The notes beneath the pieces are model-generated. The model worked only from the letters and a program-made list of their open reading frames with translations. It did no database searches and had not been told where the DNA came from. A DNA stretch of 64,000 bases from Paenibacillus dendritiformis (GTDB lineage: Bacteria > Bacillota > Bacilli > Paenibacillales > Paenibacillaceae), in contig NZ_LDIG01000088.1 in NCBI RefSeq assembly GCF_015845845.1, positions 1 through 64,000 of the forward strand. Reading direction: 5' to 3'. Position numbers and translations under genes: made by a program. Below, in pieces: positions 51,481 to 59,186 of this stretch. Position 1 is the first letter of the stretch. Each line of letters starts with the position of its first letter.

Positions 51481-52344
51481 TTATTTGTCCAGTTCGCCGG
51501 TCCCGTGCCGCTGCGCCTCCCGGAGCAGCCCGGCCAGTTCCCGCTTCAAGCGGAGAAAGGATTCTTCCCCCGTCAGCGTCTCCCGCCGCGGACGAGGGAA
51601 CGGCACAGCCACCTCCCGCAGCACGCGGGCAGGGCGGCTCGAAAATACGTAGATCGTATCGGAGAGCAGCAGCGCTTCTTCGATACTGTGCGTAATGAAC
51701 AGCACGGAGCGCCGGTGCTGCTCCCACAGATCGATAAGCCAGCGCTGCATCTCGGTGCGGGTTAAGGCGTCGAGCGCGCTGAACGGCTCGTCAAGCAGCA
51801 TCAGCTCATGCGGGCTCATCAGAGCGCGCAGGAACGCGACGCGCTGCTGCATGCCGCCGGACAGCTCGTGCGGATACGCCCGCTCATAGCCGGACAAGCC
51901 GATCTTCGCCAGCCACTGCCGCGCTTCCGCCCGGGCCTCCTTCTTCGGCCGGCCGCCAATCTCCTGGGCCAGCATGACGTTCTGCTCCACCGTCCGCCAC
52001 GGGAAGAGCGCCGGCTGCTGGGGCATGTAGCTGACATGCCCCGTCCGCCCAGCCGCCTCTTGTCCGTTCATCCGGATATGGCCGCCATCCGGGCGCAGCA
52101 GGCCGCCGATCAGATGGAACAAGGTGCTCTTGCCGGAACCGGAGGGGCCGATGATAGAGACGAATTGCCCCTGCTTCACCTGCAGCGACACTTGGTCCAG
52201 CACCGGCAGCCGTCCTTCGCCGCGGCCGTTCGTCCCCGGATAGGACATGTCGACCCGCTCCAGCTCCAGAGCGGGCGGCCGAGCGGCGGCCGCCCGGGCA
52301 GCCGCGCCTTCTATCGAATCGGCCAGATGGGCCGTTGCCTTCAT
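51481..52344 (-). CDS. thiZ: ABC transporter ATPase, thiamine-precursor uptake (ThiZ-like)
   Basis: The 287-residue ATPase has Walker A IIGPSGSGKST, Q-loop MPQQPALFPW, signature LSGGMQQRV, Walker B LMLLDEPFSALD and switch H in FITHSIEEA, with the D-loop between. It resembles the SsuB/TauB/ThiZ class that serves NMT1-type binding proteins. Position as last gene of a TPP-riboswitch-led operon identifies it as the energy unit for thiamine-precursor (hydroxymethylpyrimidine) import. Start ATG 52344 follows AGGGAGGG, 14 bases after the permease stop; a longer frame upstream to 52887 overlaps the permease and is rejected. Confidence 0.88.
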   Translation of the reverse strand: MKATAHLADSIEGAAARAAAARPPALELERVDMSYPGTNGRGEGRLPVLDQVSLQVKQGQFVSIIGPSGSGKSTLFHLIGGLLRPDGGHIRMNGQEAAGRTGHVSYMPQQPALFPWRTVEQNVMLAQEIGGRPKKEARAEARQWLAKIGLSGYERAYPHELSGGMQQRVAFLRALMSPHELMLLDEPFSALDALTRTEMQRWLIDLWEQHRRSVLFITHSIEEALLLSDTIYVFSSRPARVLREVAVPFPRPRRETLTGEESFLRLKRELAGLLREAQRHGTGELDK

Positions 52345-52358
52345 AGCGCTTCCCTCCC

Positions 52359-53123
52359 TCATTTGTCGTTCTCCTCGGGCCGCCAGCGGATGATCATCCG
52401 CTCCAGCAGGCGGATCGCTCCGAACATCGCCAGACTGAGCAGAATGATGACGACGATGCCGAGGAACATCCGGTCGACGCGGTAGGCCGCTTTTTGCAGC
52501 ATCATATAATAGCCGATGCCCTGATCCGTTCCGAGCCATTCCGCGATTACCGCTCCCATCACGCTGTAGGTGGCGGCGATCTTCAAGCCCGAGAAGACGG
52601 AGGGCATCGCATGCGGCAGCTCCAGCTTCCAGAACAACTGTGCCCGGGTCGCCCCCGTCATGCGCATATAATGAAGCATCGTCCGATCCGTCTGGGTCAG
52701 GCCGTCGAGGGCGGCGACGCAGACCGGGAAAAAGCAGACGAGCGCAATGACGATCACCTTCGGCAGCAGACCGAAGCCGAACCACAGCATCAGGAGCGGC
52801 AGCAGCGCGATCGTCGGCACGTTTTGGCTCAATATGATGAGCGGGTAGATCGCCCGCTTCAGCCAAGGGAGCGGATGGAGCAGACAAGCCAGCGCGAGGC
52901 CGATCCCCGCTCCGGCCCCGAAGCCGATCAGCATCAGCTTCAGGGTAGCCAGGGCGTGCAGCAGAATGCCGCCGCCGTTGGCCGCCGCTTCCCGCGCAAT
53001 ATCAAGCGGGCTCGGGAGCATCCATTTCTCCACATCGAACAAAATGACGCCAATCTGCCACGCCACGATGAACAGCAGCAGGGCCGCCATCGGCGGTCCC
53101 GCCGCTGCAAGCCGTCTTTTCAT
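52359..53123 (-). CDS. thiX: ABC transporter permease, thiamine-precursor uptake (ThiX-like)
   Basis: The 254-residue protein has six hydrophobic segments and an SsuC/TauC/ThiX-type EAA region (DRTMLHYMRMTGATRAQLFWKLELPHAMP), plus ILSQNVPTIALLPLLMLWFG. It forms the membrane channel for the ThiY-like binding protein. AGGAAGGTGG lies nine bases before the ATG; a 19-codon leader frame with a strong ribosome site overlaps the start codon (ATGA). The gap to the binding-protein gene is 204 bases. Confidence 0.88.
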   Translation of the reverse strand: MKRRLAAAGPPMAALLLFIVAWQIGVILFDVEKWMLPSPLDIAREAAANGGGILLHALATLKLMLIGFGAGAGIGLALACLLHPLPWLKRAIYPLIILSQNVPTIALLPLLMLWFGFGLLPKVIVIALVCFFPVCVAALDGLTQTDRTMLHYMRMTGATRAQLFWKLELPHAMPSVFSGLKIAATYSVMGAVIAEWLGTDQGIGYYMMLQKAAYRVDRMFLGIVVIILLSLAMFGAIRLLERMIIRWRPEENDK

Positions 53124-53179
53124 CCCGCCGCCACCTTCCTGCGCATTCCTGCCGCACCTAGGCGGTTCGTCCTCCTCAT
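53120..53179 (-). CDS. Possible 19-codon leader peptide before thiX
   Basis: ATG 53179 is preceded by GAGAGGAGGAATTTGGC, a very strong ribosome site. The frame is Arg-rich (MRRTNRLGAAGMRRKVAAG) and its TGA overlaps the thiX ATG as ATGA. It could couple translation. Composition gives no family; could be chance. Confidence 0.3.
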   Translation of the reverse strand: MRRTNRLGAAGMRRKVAAG

Positions 53180-53327
53180 GCCAAATTCCTCCTCTCGATG
53201 CTGATCCCGCTCTTGGTGCCGACTCCGGCTCGAACCGCCCGTCCCGGAGAGGGTAGACCCCTTGGACGGATTATCCGCCCTCATTTATCTAACGCCGGCT
53301 ATCGCCCGCTCCTGAGCAGCGCCAACG

Positions 53328-54359
53328 TCAGGCTTCAGGCAGGAACTCATTCGTGAACGCCTTGTCGATATCGATCGGCTTCTCCATCAGCTTGTTCTGC
53401 AAAAGCCAGTTCGTATAGTTTTCCCACACTTCCCGCTTCTGCTCTCCCCAGCGCGGCGCATCGTCGCGGTATTTCGGGCTGAGCCAGCGCTGGCTGGCCA
53501 TAACCAGTTCCTTGTCCAGGTCAGGCACCTGCTTCAACAAAATCCCTGCCGCCTGCTCCGGATTGTCGATCGCAAACTGATATCCCCGGGAGACGGCCCG
53601 CATGAACGCCTTGACCAGCTCGGGATCGGATTCGATCAGCTTCTCGCTTGTGGCGATGACCGGAGTATAGTAGTCGAGCGCATCCGAATATTGATTGACG
53701 TACATCATATCGATCGGCTCGTTGCGCAGCTCGGCCTCAATGCCCGTCCACCCGTAGAAAATCCAGGCGAAATCAATATCCTTTTTGACCGCGGTAAAAA
53801 AGTCGGCGGAGCCCATATTGATGTTCTTGATCTTGTCGTAGTCGGCCCCCTCCTGCTCCATGAGCGTCCGCAGCACCATTTCTTCTACCGGCGAGCCCCA
53901 GCCCCCGTACGTCTTGCCCTCGAAATCTTTGGGCGACGTAATATGCTTGTCGCGCGGGGCGGCGAACCCGGACGTATTATGTTGAATGATGGCCGCCAAT
54001 GACACGATCGGCACATTCTGCGTGCGCGCCAGCGTAATGCTTTCCTGCACGCTGACGCCGAACTGCGCCGAGCCGGAGGCGATCATCGCGTCGGCTCCGC
54101 CCGTGCCGGGCTGAATAATGTTCACTTTCAGCCCTTCGGCCTCAAAGTACCCCTCTTGCTGGGCCACATACACCCCGGTATGGTTCGTGTTCGGCGTCCA
54201 TTCCAGCACAAACGTAATCTCGCGCAGATCCTTCGGCGCTTCAGCGCTTTGGGCTCCGCTTCCTTGCGGGGTCGGGGCGTCTACTCCTCCCCCGCAGGCT
54301 GTCAACAGGAACATGAGCGCCAAAGCAAGTCCAAGCGCTCCTTTTTTTCGTGCACGCAT
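53328..54359 (-). CDS. thiY: NMT1/THI5-like solute-binding lipoprotein (ThiY-like)
   Basis: The product of about 343 residues has a lipoprotein signal ending FLLTAC (Cys 22) and an NMT1 (THI5-like) domain: ITFVLEWTPNTNHTGVYVAQ at the front, ADAMIASGSAQFGVSVQESI, and KTYGGWGSPVEEMVLRTLM. NMT1-type binding proteins next to a TPP riboswitch bind thiamine-pyrimidine precursors such as FAMP/HMP. It would be anchored outside the membrane. Start: ATG 54359 is nine bases after AAGG, with ATG 54368 (GAGGAG four bases upstream) an alternative; a longer frame from 54545 crosses the riboswitch terminator and is rejected. Confidence 0.9.
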   Translation of the reverse strand: MRARKKGALGLALALMFLLTACGGGVDAPTPQGSGAQSAEAPKDLREITFVLEWTPNTNHTGVYVAQQEGYFEAEGLKVNIIQPGTGGADAMIASGSAQFGVSVQESITLARTQNVPIVSLAAIIQHNTSGFAAPRDKHITSPKDFEGKTYGGWGSPVEEMVLRTLMEQEGADYDKIKNINMGSADFFTAVKKDIDFAWIFYGWTGIEAELRNEPIDMMYVNQYSDALDYYTPVIATSEKLIESDPELVKAFMRAVSRGYQFAIDNPEQAAGILLKQVPDLDKELVMASQRWLSPKYRDDAPRWGEQKREVWENYTNWLLQNKLMEKPIDIDKAFTNEFLPEA

Positions 54360-54504
54360 GCTTCTCATCCTTCTCCTCTTCCCCTTTCCGATTTGCTGCC
54401 ACTCAGGCGGTCGAGACGGCCTTGCTCCTTCTCTGGCATACGATTCCGGCGTCCTGCCGGGGGTCCTCCCTGATAAGCGGCGGCCGCGCAAGCACTCGCG
54501 CGGA

Positions 54505-54532
54505 TCCAAAAAAGCGCCCCTCATCGGGGCGC
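54505..54532 (-). terminator. Riboswitch-controlled terminator before thiY
   Basis: On the minus strand AGCGCCCC-GATG-AGGGGCGCT is followed by TTTTTT. It lies between the TPP aptamer and thiY, as an expression platform would; the 165-base gap to the aptamer is longer than usual. Confidence 0.8.
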
Positions 54533-54696
54533 TTACGCTATTCATTACCTATGCGCATGCATGGCGGCAGCTCGAATTGTACGACGCGTTCCATGCAAAG
54601 CATTCCGCTTGCCCGTCCGCGCTATCAACACGGATGCGGTGCATCGGAATCGCCGACCGCAAATGAACACCTCCGCCGTTCGGCATGGCGCCATTC

Positions 54697-54788
54697 TCAT
54701 TCCTACGCTGGCATTACCCAGATCAGGTGTAAGGGTCAGTATCTTGACGGGATACGATCTCAGCCGGCCCTATTCCAGCCCCCCTAGT
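54697..54788 (-). promoter_or_regulatory. TPP riboswitch (THI box)
   Basis: On the minus strand the aptamer reads GGCTGAGAT (the CUGAGA motif), then ACCCTTACACCTGATCTGGG and TAATGCCAGCGTAGGAA, the near-invariant thi-box core. With thiamine pyrophosphate bound, the downstream terminator should form and shut off the transporter. Confidence 0.95.
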
Positions 54789-54952
54789 ATGCATATTCAG
54801 TTGCCGTTTCACATGCAATTATAGACCTCGTCCGCTCCCTTGTCCAGCCGTTATCCGGGGCAGGAGCGGCATTTCCCGTACCTTTTCTGTGACGAAGCAC
54901 ACAGCGATCCGCTTTCCGGTTCGGGTATGATGGCCTCGGGAGGGATGTCTTC

Positions 54953-55216
54953 ATGAAAAAACGTCTGGCATGGGTTGGGGCAACCGCGCTCGCCCTCATC
55001 TTCGGAACCGCGGTCTATGCCTCTGGCAGCGACGACAGCGGCTTCGGCCAAATGCTCCCCCATATGAAGCAGATGCATCCGGACATGACCGATGCGCAGG
55101 TTGATCAAATGGTTCAACACTGCCACGGATCCGATCGCCAGGCTGTCCGCAGCCAAGGCATGATGCGCGGGGGCATGATGCATAATCACATGATGCAGAA
55201 CGGACATTGGTATTGA
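54953..55216 (+). CDS. Small secreted Met/His-rich protein
   Basis: The 87-residue precursor has a Sec signal peptide (MKKRLAWVGATALALIFG, cleavage after VYA near residue 23). The mature part of about 64 residues has QMLPHMKQMHPDMTDAQVDQ, a helical region ending in MVQHCHG, and a tail with repeated Met and His (MMRGGMMHNHMM). Similar small proteins occur widely in Bacillales and are often mis-described as dehydrogenases. Met/His clusters suggest copper or silver binding outside the cell; inference only. GGGAGGGATG lies nine bases before the ATG. Terminator downstream. Confidence 0.75.
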   Translation: MKKRLAWVGATALALIFGTAVYASGSDDSGFGQMLPHMKQMHPDMTDAQVDQMVQHCHGSDRQAVRSQGMMRGGMMHNHMMQNGHWY

Positions 55217-55243
55217 TCGCATATATCAACGCCCGAGTGAAGC

Positions 55244-55284
55244 AAGGGGTTCCGGCCGCGAATCAGCGCAGGAACCCCTTTTTG
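55244..55284 (+). terminator. Terminator after the Met/His-rich gene
   Basis: AAGGGGTTCC (55244-55253) pairs with GGAACCCCTT (55271-55280), followed by TTTTG. Confidence 0.85.
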
Positions 55285-55651
55285 TGCAGGGAATCAGGCC
55301 GCCGGCCATGGCGAAATCGAGATATTCGCGGCAGACATCCCGAGGCGTTGCTTGGCGCAATAGTAAGGCTTCTGCCGCCCCAAAAGCGGATGCCCATTAT
55401 GAACGGACGCCCTCTTTCCGGAAAACGTTCCATGTGAAACATGGCGCAATTTGTCAAAAAACCTCGACCGTCCTCTCGGCGGGAAATGCCATCTCCGCCG
55501 CATAGCGCCCCTCGTAATGGCCGCCGACGCGGATCAAACCTCAACGCAGAACCGCGAAGCCGCGCCTTCCGGCTTCAGCTTAGCTGCCTATCCGATGATT
55601 GCTTGGATTTTTCCCTTCGCTTCTGTCCGAATTTTTTCGATGTCCGCATCA
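55285..55651. other. Intergenic DNA without a recognisable gene
   Basis: About 370 bases between two terminators. Short frames on both strands lack ribosome sites and family resemblance. It includes a parS-like 16-mer at 55426-55441 with three mismatches. Confidence 0.4.
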
Positions 55652-55696
55652 CAAAAAAACCGCCCGGCTCCGCATCTTGTCTGCGGAGCCGGACGG
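55652..55696 (-). terminator. Terminator after the queuosine-precursor transporter
   Basis: On the minus strand CCGTCCGGCTCCGC pairs with GCGGAGCCGGGCGG, followed by seven T. Confidence 0.85.
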
Positions 55697-55711
55697 ATAT
55701 TTTTACGCGAG

Positions 55712-56440
55712 TTATCGTCTGTCCATGCCGCCTTCCCGAGCGGCGGACGATTCCATTCCGGGCACGCGGAAGCTTCTCGCCCAATACAAAAACGGCGTTG
55801 ACGCTACCGACAGCAGCAGCTTGACGACATAGGTCGTCAGCAAAATTTGGAACCATACATCCCATTGGTAATAGCCGGCAAACGCGATCGTGCAGAAGAC
55901 GAACGAGTCCGCCAATTGGCTGATTCCCGTGCTCCAGTTGCTGCGAATCCATAGCTGGCCCGACTTGGGGAACCGTTCCCGCAGCATGCTGAACAGCTTG
56001 ACATCGAGAAATTGACTGACGAGATAGGCCGTCAGGCTCCCCGCGGCGACCCGAGGCATCAAATCGAAAATATGCGCCAGCGACGCCTGCGCCGTCTGGG
56101 CAATCTCATCTCCTTGAGGAATGAAGGCAAGGGCCATCTGCATAATAACCGTTGTCATGATGAGCATGAAAAATCCGAACCAGACCGCGCGGCGCGCTTC
56201 CTTCGGTCCGTATTTCTCGTTCAGCAGATCCGAGGTCATGAACAGGCTGGCATTCGCCGCGTTGCCCAGCGTCATCACGATGCCGAACATCTCGATCGTC
56301 TTGCCGACCTGAATATTGGCGACGATGGTCATGACGCCGACCCAGGCGAACAAGCCGTTCTTGCCGAACAAGCGGTAGCACAGCAGAAAAAAGCCGAAAT
56401 TGGCCAGGACAAACAATATCCCCCATATGAAATTGAACAT
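55712..56440 (-). CDS. Queuosine precursor transporter (YhhQ/VUT family)
   Basis: The 242-residue protein has six to seven hydrophobic segments and the Vut_1 (PF02592) landmarks: ANASLFMTSDLLNEKYGPKE and RSNWSTGISQLADSFVFCTI. YhhQ proteins import preQ0/preQ1 or queuine for tRNA modification. The preQ1-I riboswitch upstream, whose 3' end contains the ribosome site, supports this independently. Monocistronic with terminator. Confidence 0.93.
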   Translation of the reverse strand: MFNFIWGILFVLANFGFFLLCYRLFGKNGLFAWVGVMTIVANIQVGKTIEMFGIVMTLGNAANASLFMTSDLLNEKYGPKEARRAVWFGFFMLIMTTVIMQMALAFIPQGDEIAQTAQASLAHIFDLMPRVAAGSLTAYLVSQFLDVKLFSMLRERFPKSGQLWIRSNWSTGISQLADSFVFCTIAFAGYYQWDVWFQILLTTYVVKLLLSVASTPFLYWARSFRVPGMESSAAREGGMDRR

Positions 56441-56445
56441 TCGGT

Positions 56446-56487
56446 ACTCCCCCTAGTTTTGATTACGCGGGATGGTTGCGAACCGCG
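56446..56487 (-). promoter_or_regulatory. preQ1-I riboswitch
   Basis: On the minus strand CGCGG (56483-56487), a 12-base loop starting TTCGC, CCGCG, then the A-rich tail TAATCAAAACTAGGGGGAG. Stem length, loop length and tail match the class I preQ1 aptamer of Bacillus. The tail holds the ribosome site of the transporter gene, so binding of preQ1 should block translation. Confidence 0.85.
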
Positions 56488-56701
56488 GTGTGGTGGCACA
56501 CAGGGGTATACTTTACCATAGACCGGGTCAATTGCCAATGCCAAAAACTCACTGTTTTCCTTCCCTCGCGCTCCTCGGCAGGTGTGCCCAATGCGGCCCT
56601 CCCTTGCCGGGCGCCGCCCCGTCCGGGCCCAATCCGTCCCGCTCACGGGAACTGCCGGGGCCCGTGCCGCCGATCCGCATGCCCGCTGCCGTCGTTCACC
56701 C

Positions 56702-56730
56702 TTGACGCTGCGCGAAAATATGCAATAATC
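56702..56730 (+). promoter_or_regulatory. Promoter of the PTS regulator operon
   Basis: TTGACG (56702-56707), then AATAAT at 16 bases or ATAATC at 17, about 50 bases upstream of the start. Confidence 0.5.
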
Positions 56731-56780
56731 AAGACATGTAAGCGAATTCATGACAGAATACGACATGGCAGGGGACATCT

Positions 56781-58883
56781 ATGATAACGAGCCGTCAACA
56801 ACGAATGCTTCAGCTTCTTATGGAAGCTCGCGATTATATCCCGATACAGCAATGGGTTGATGAATTCTCCATCTCCCCCCGCACCGTCCGCCATGATCTG
56901 CTTCAGTTGGAAGACTGGCTGTCCCGGCACGGGACCGTGCTGGAACGGAGCCGGACATGCGGCGTCCGGCTGCGCCTGCAGCCCCGGCAGACCGAGCTGC
57001 TCGTGCAGAAGCTGGCGCAGCCGCCCGACACGGTCGACGCCAAGGAGAGGCTGGCGCTTCTGCTGAAGCGGCTGCTGCAGCAGGCCAGCATCCATATGGG
57101 GAAGCTGATGGAGGAGTACGGCATCAGCAAAAACACGCTGCTGGTCGATCTGGCCGAATGCAGGCGGTGGCTGGAGGAACGCCGCCTGACGCTCGTCAAG
57201 CAGCGCGGCGTATTGAGCGTGCGCGGCAGCGAGCAGCGGAAGCGAAGCGCCTATCTCGAGCTGCTGCGGGCCGAATTGACCGACGACAAGCTGATGCGCT
57301 TCGTCTGGGACAGGCAGGCGGAACGCCAGGATCCTTATGGGGCGCTGCTGTGGAATTCCTGGTTCCAGGTCGAGGACGCCCGCTTCCTCTTCGATCTCGT
57401 GCAGCGGCTGGAGCAGATGCTGCAGGTGCAGTTCACCGATGCCGGCTATTCCACGCTGACCCTCCATCTGCTTATGGCGATGGAGCGGCTGAAGCATAAG
57501 CATGCGATCGAGATGGAATCGGGGCTGCTGCAGGAGCTGCAGGCCCATCCGGCCTACCGCCTGATTCAGATCCGGATCCGGCCGGAGATCGAGCGCCACT
57601 TCGGCGTCGCGCTGCCGGAGGCGGAGATTGGCTATATTACGCAGCATGTGCTCGGCGCGCAGAAACAGCAGCTTCCCGAGCAGGAAGAACTGTTCCATGC
57701 GCTGGCGCAGCGCATAATCGACCGTACGGAAGAGATGCTGGAATCGCCCCTGCAGTTGACCGAACAACTGGTGCAGGGCCTGGCGATTCACCTGAAGCCC
57801 GCCGTCTACCGGGCCAGGTTCGGGCTGCAATCCAACAACCCGCTCCTCCCGCAGCTTGAAGAGCAATACGGAGCGCTGCTGGCCTCGCTGGAGCGCATCG
57901 TCAACGAGGAGGTGGCCGGCATGTCCGTCACCTTCGATCGCGATGAGATCGGTTATATCATGCTTCATATCGGAAGCGGCCTGACGCCGAACGTGTCGTA
58001 TTCCCCGAAGCGCGTCGCCATCGTATGCGGATCGGGCCTGGGCACCTCGGCCATTATTGAGCGGCGGCTCTCCGTCCTCTTCCCCCAAGTCGAGATCGCC
58101 GGCACGTACTCCTACAAAGATTCTTTGAAGCTGCGGCTCCAGGATGCCGACGCGGTGCTGACGACGATGGATATCGGGCACCCGCTTCCCCTTCCATGGA
58201 TGAAGGTGTCTCCGCTGCTGACGGAACCGGAGCAGAAGCGGATTGCCGCCTTCCTCGGCGTCCAGCCGGCTCCCGACACGGTGGCCGCGGCGGCGATTCA
58301 GACCGTCAACGACGTGCTGCGCATCGTGGAGCGCCACGCCGACATCCGTCATCGCGGCAAGCTGCTGGAAGAGCTGATCGCGCTGTTCCAGGGCGGACCG
58401 CTGCATCGGCAGGAGGAGGATTGCCGTCTCAGCCGCCTGCTCCCGCCCTCCGCCATCCGGCTGCAGCTGGAACCGGCCGATTGGGAGACGGCGATCCGCA
58501 TCGGGAACGGTCTGCTGTCCGCTCACGGATGGACGGACGCTGCCTACGAGGAGAGGCTGCTCGCGATGATCCGGTCGCAGAAGCATCATTTTATTATTCA
58601 TGAAGGAATCGCCTTCCCGCACGCCTATTTGCCCCAACATGTCCGGCAGACCGGGTTCAGCCTCGTGACGTTCAAGGAACCGATCTCCTTCGGTCCGGCG
58701 GGGCATCCCGTATGGCTCGTCATTACGTTGGCGGCGGTGGACAAGGAGAAGCATATTGCCGCCTTGAGCACGCTGCTTGACGCGTGCAATGACGGCTCTT
58801 TCCTGGGGGCGCTCCGTACGGCGTCCGATCCGGACAAGCTATGGCGGCTGTTGAAGCAGAAGGAGGACCTATGCGAAAAATAA
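56781..58883 (+). CDS. BglG-family PTS-responsive transcriptional regulator with EIIB and EIIA domains
   Basis: The 700-residue protein is a MtlR/LicR-type activator. It has an N-terminal winged HTH (about 1-60, QRMLQLLMEARDYIPIQQWV), a second Mga-like HTH (about 85-160), two PRD domains (about 180-400, containing several candidate phospho-His such as HLLMAMERLKHKH and IGYIMLHIGSG), an EIIB-like domain with C416 in CGSGLGTSAI, and a C-terminal EIIA-like domain with H614 in GIAFPHAYLP. Phosphorylation by HPr and by the cognate IIB sets its activity. It should activate its own operon, which encodes IIB and IIC. Its EIIA domain may also serve the transporter, since no separate IIA gene follows. 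Confidence 0.9.
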   Translation: MITSRQQRMLQLLMEARDYIPIQQWVDEFSISPRTVRHDLLQLEDWLSRHGTVLERSRTCGVRLRLQPRQTELLVQKLAQPPDTVDAKERLALLLKRLLQQASIHMGKLMEEYGISKNTLLVDLAECRRWLEERRLTLVKQRGVLSVRGSEQRKRSAYLELLRAELTDDKLMRFVWDRQAERQDPYGALLWNSWFQVEDARFLFDLVQRLEQMLQVQFTDAGYSTLTLHLLMAMERLKHKHAIEMESGLLQELQAHPAYRLIQIRIRPEIERHFGVALPEAEIGYITQHVLGAQKQQLPEQEELFHALAQRIIDRTEEMLESPLQLTEQLVQGLAIHLKPAVYRARFGLQSNNPLLPQLEEQYGALLASLERIVNEEVAGMSVTFDRDEIGYIMLHIGSGLTPNVSYSPKRVAIVCGSGLGTSAIIERRLSVLFPQVEIAGTYSYKDSLKLRLQDADAVLTTMDIGHPLPLPWMKVSPLLTEPEQKRIAAFLGVQPAPDTVAAAAIQTVNDVLRIVERHADIRHRGKLLEELIALFQGGPLHRQEEDCRLSRLLPPSAIRLQLEPADWETAIRIGNGLLSAHGWTDAAYEERLLAMIRSQKHHFIIHEGIAFPHAYLPQHVRQTGFSLVTFKEPISFGPAGHPVWLVITLAAVDKEKHIAALSTLLDACNDGSFLGALRTASDPDKLWRLLKQKEDLCEK

Positions 58884-59185
58884 TTGTAGCGTGCAACAGC
58901 GGTCTGGGGACGAGCCTCATGATCCGAATCAATCTGGAAGCGCTGTTGAAGGAACTGGGCGTGTCTGCGGAAGTGGAACATACGGATGTGACCTCCATGT
59001 ATGCCCACGGCGCCGATCTTATCATCGGATCCTCCGTCATTATCGATGGCCTGGACCCCGGTCACGGCGTCGAGGCGATCGGGCTGGAGGACATTCTGGA
59101 CCGCCAATATTTGAAGCGCAAGCTGCTGGACAGCCCGGCCTTCCGGCAGTGGCTGCCCGCGGAACGCCGGGAGGATGCAACGTGA
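58871..59185 (+). CDS. PTS sugar transporter subunit IIB (ascorbate/SgaB type)
   Basis: The 104-residue IIB protein carries the phosphorylated Cys at C8 in IIVACNSGLGTSL, followed by a typical Rossmann-like IIB fold (GADLIIGSSVIIDGL). It takes phosphate from a IIA domain and passes it to the incoming sugar at IIC. The ATG at 58871 has AAGGAGGACCT upstream and overlaps the regulator's end by 13 bases, showing tight coupling. Ascorbate or pentitol-like substrates are known for the family; the actual one here is not determined. Confidence 0.9.
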   Translation: MRKIIVACNSGLGTSLMIRINLEALLKELGVSAEVEHTDVTSMYAHGADLIIGSSVIIDGLDPGHGVEAIGLEDILDRQYLKRKLLDSPAFRQWLPAERREDAT

Positions 59186-59186
59186 T

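Noticed and set aside
54360-54545. N-terminal extension of the ThiY-like protein
   Set aside because: It would run across the riboswitch terminator region; the lipoprotein signal peptide starts at 54359 or 54368.
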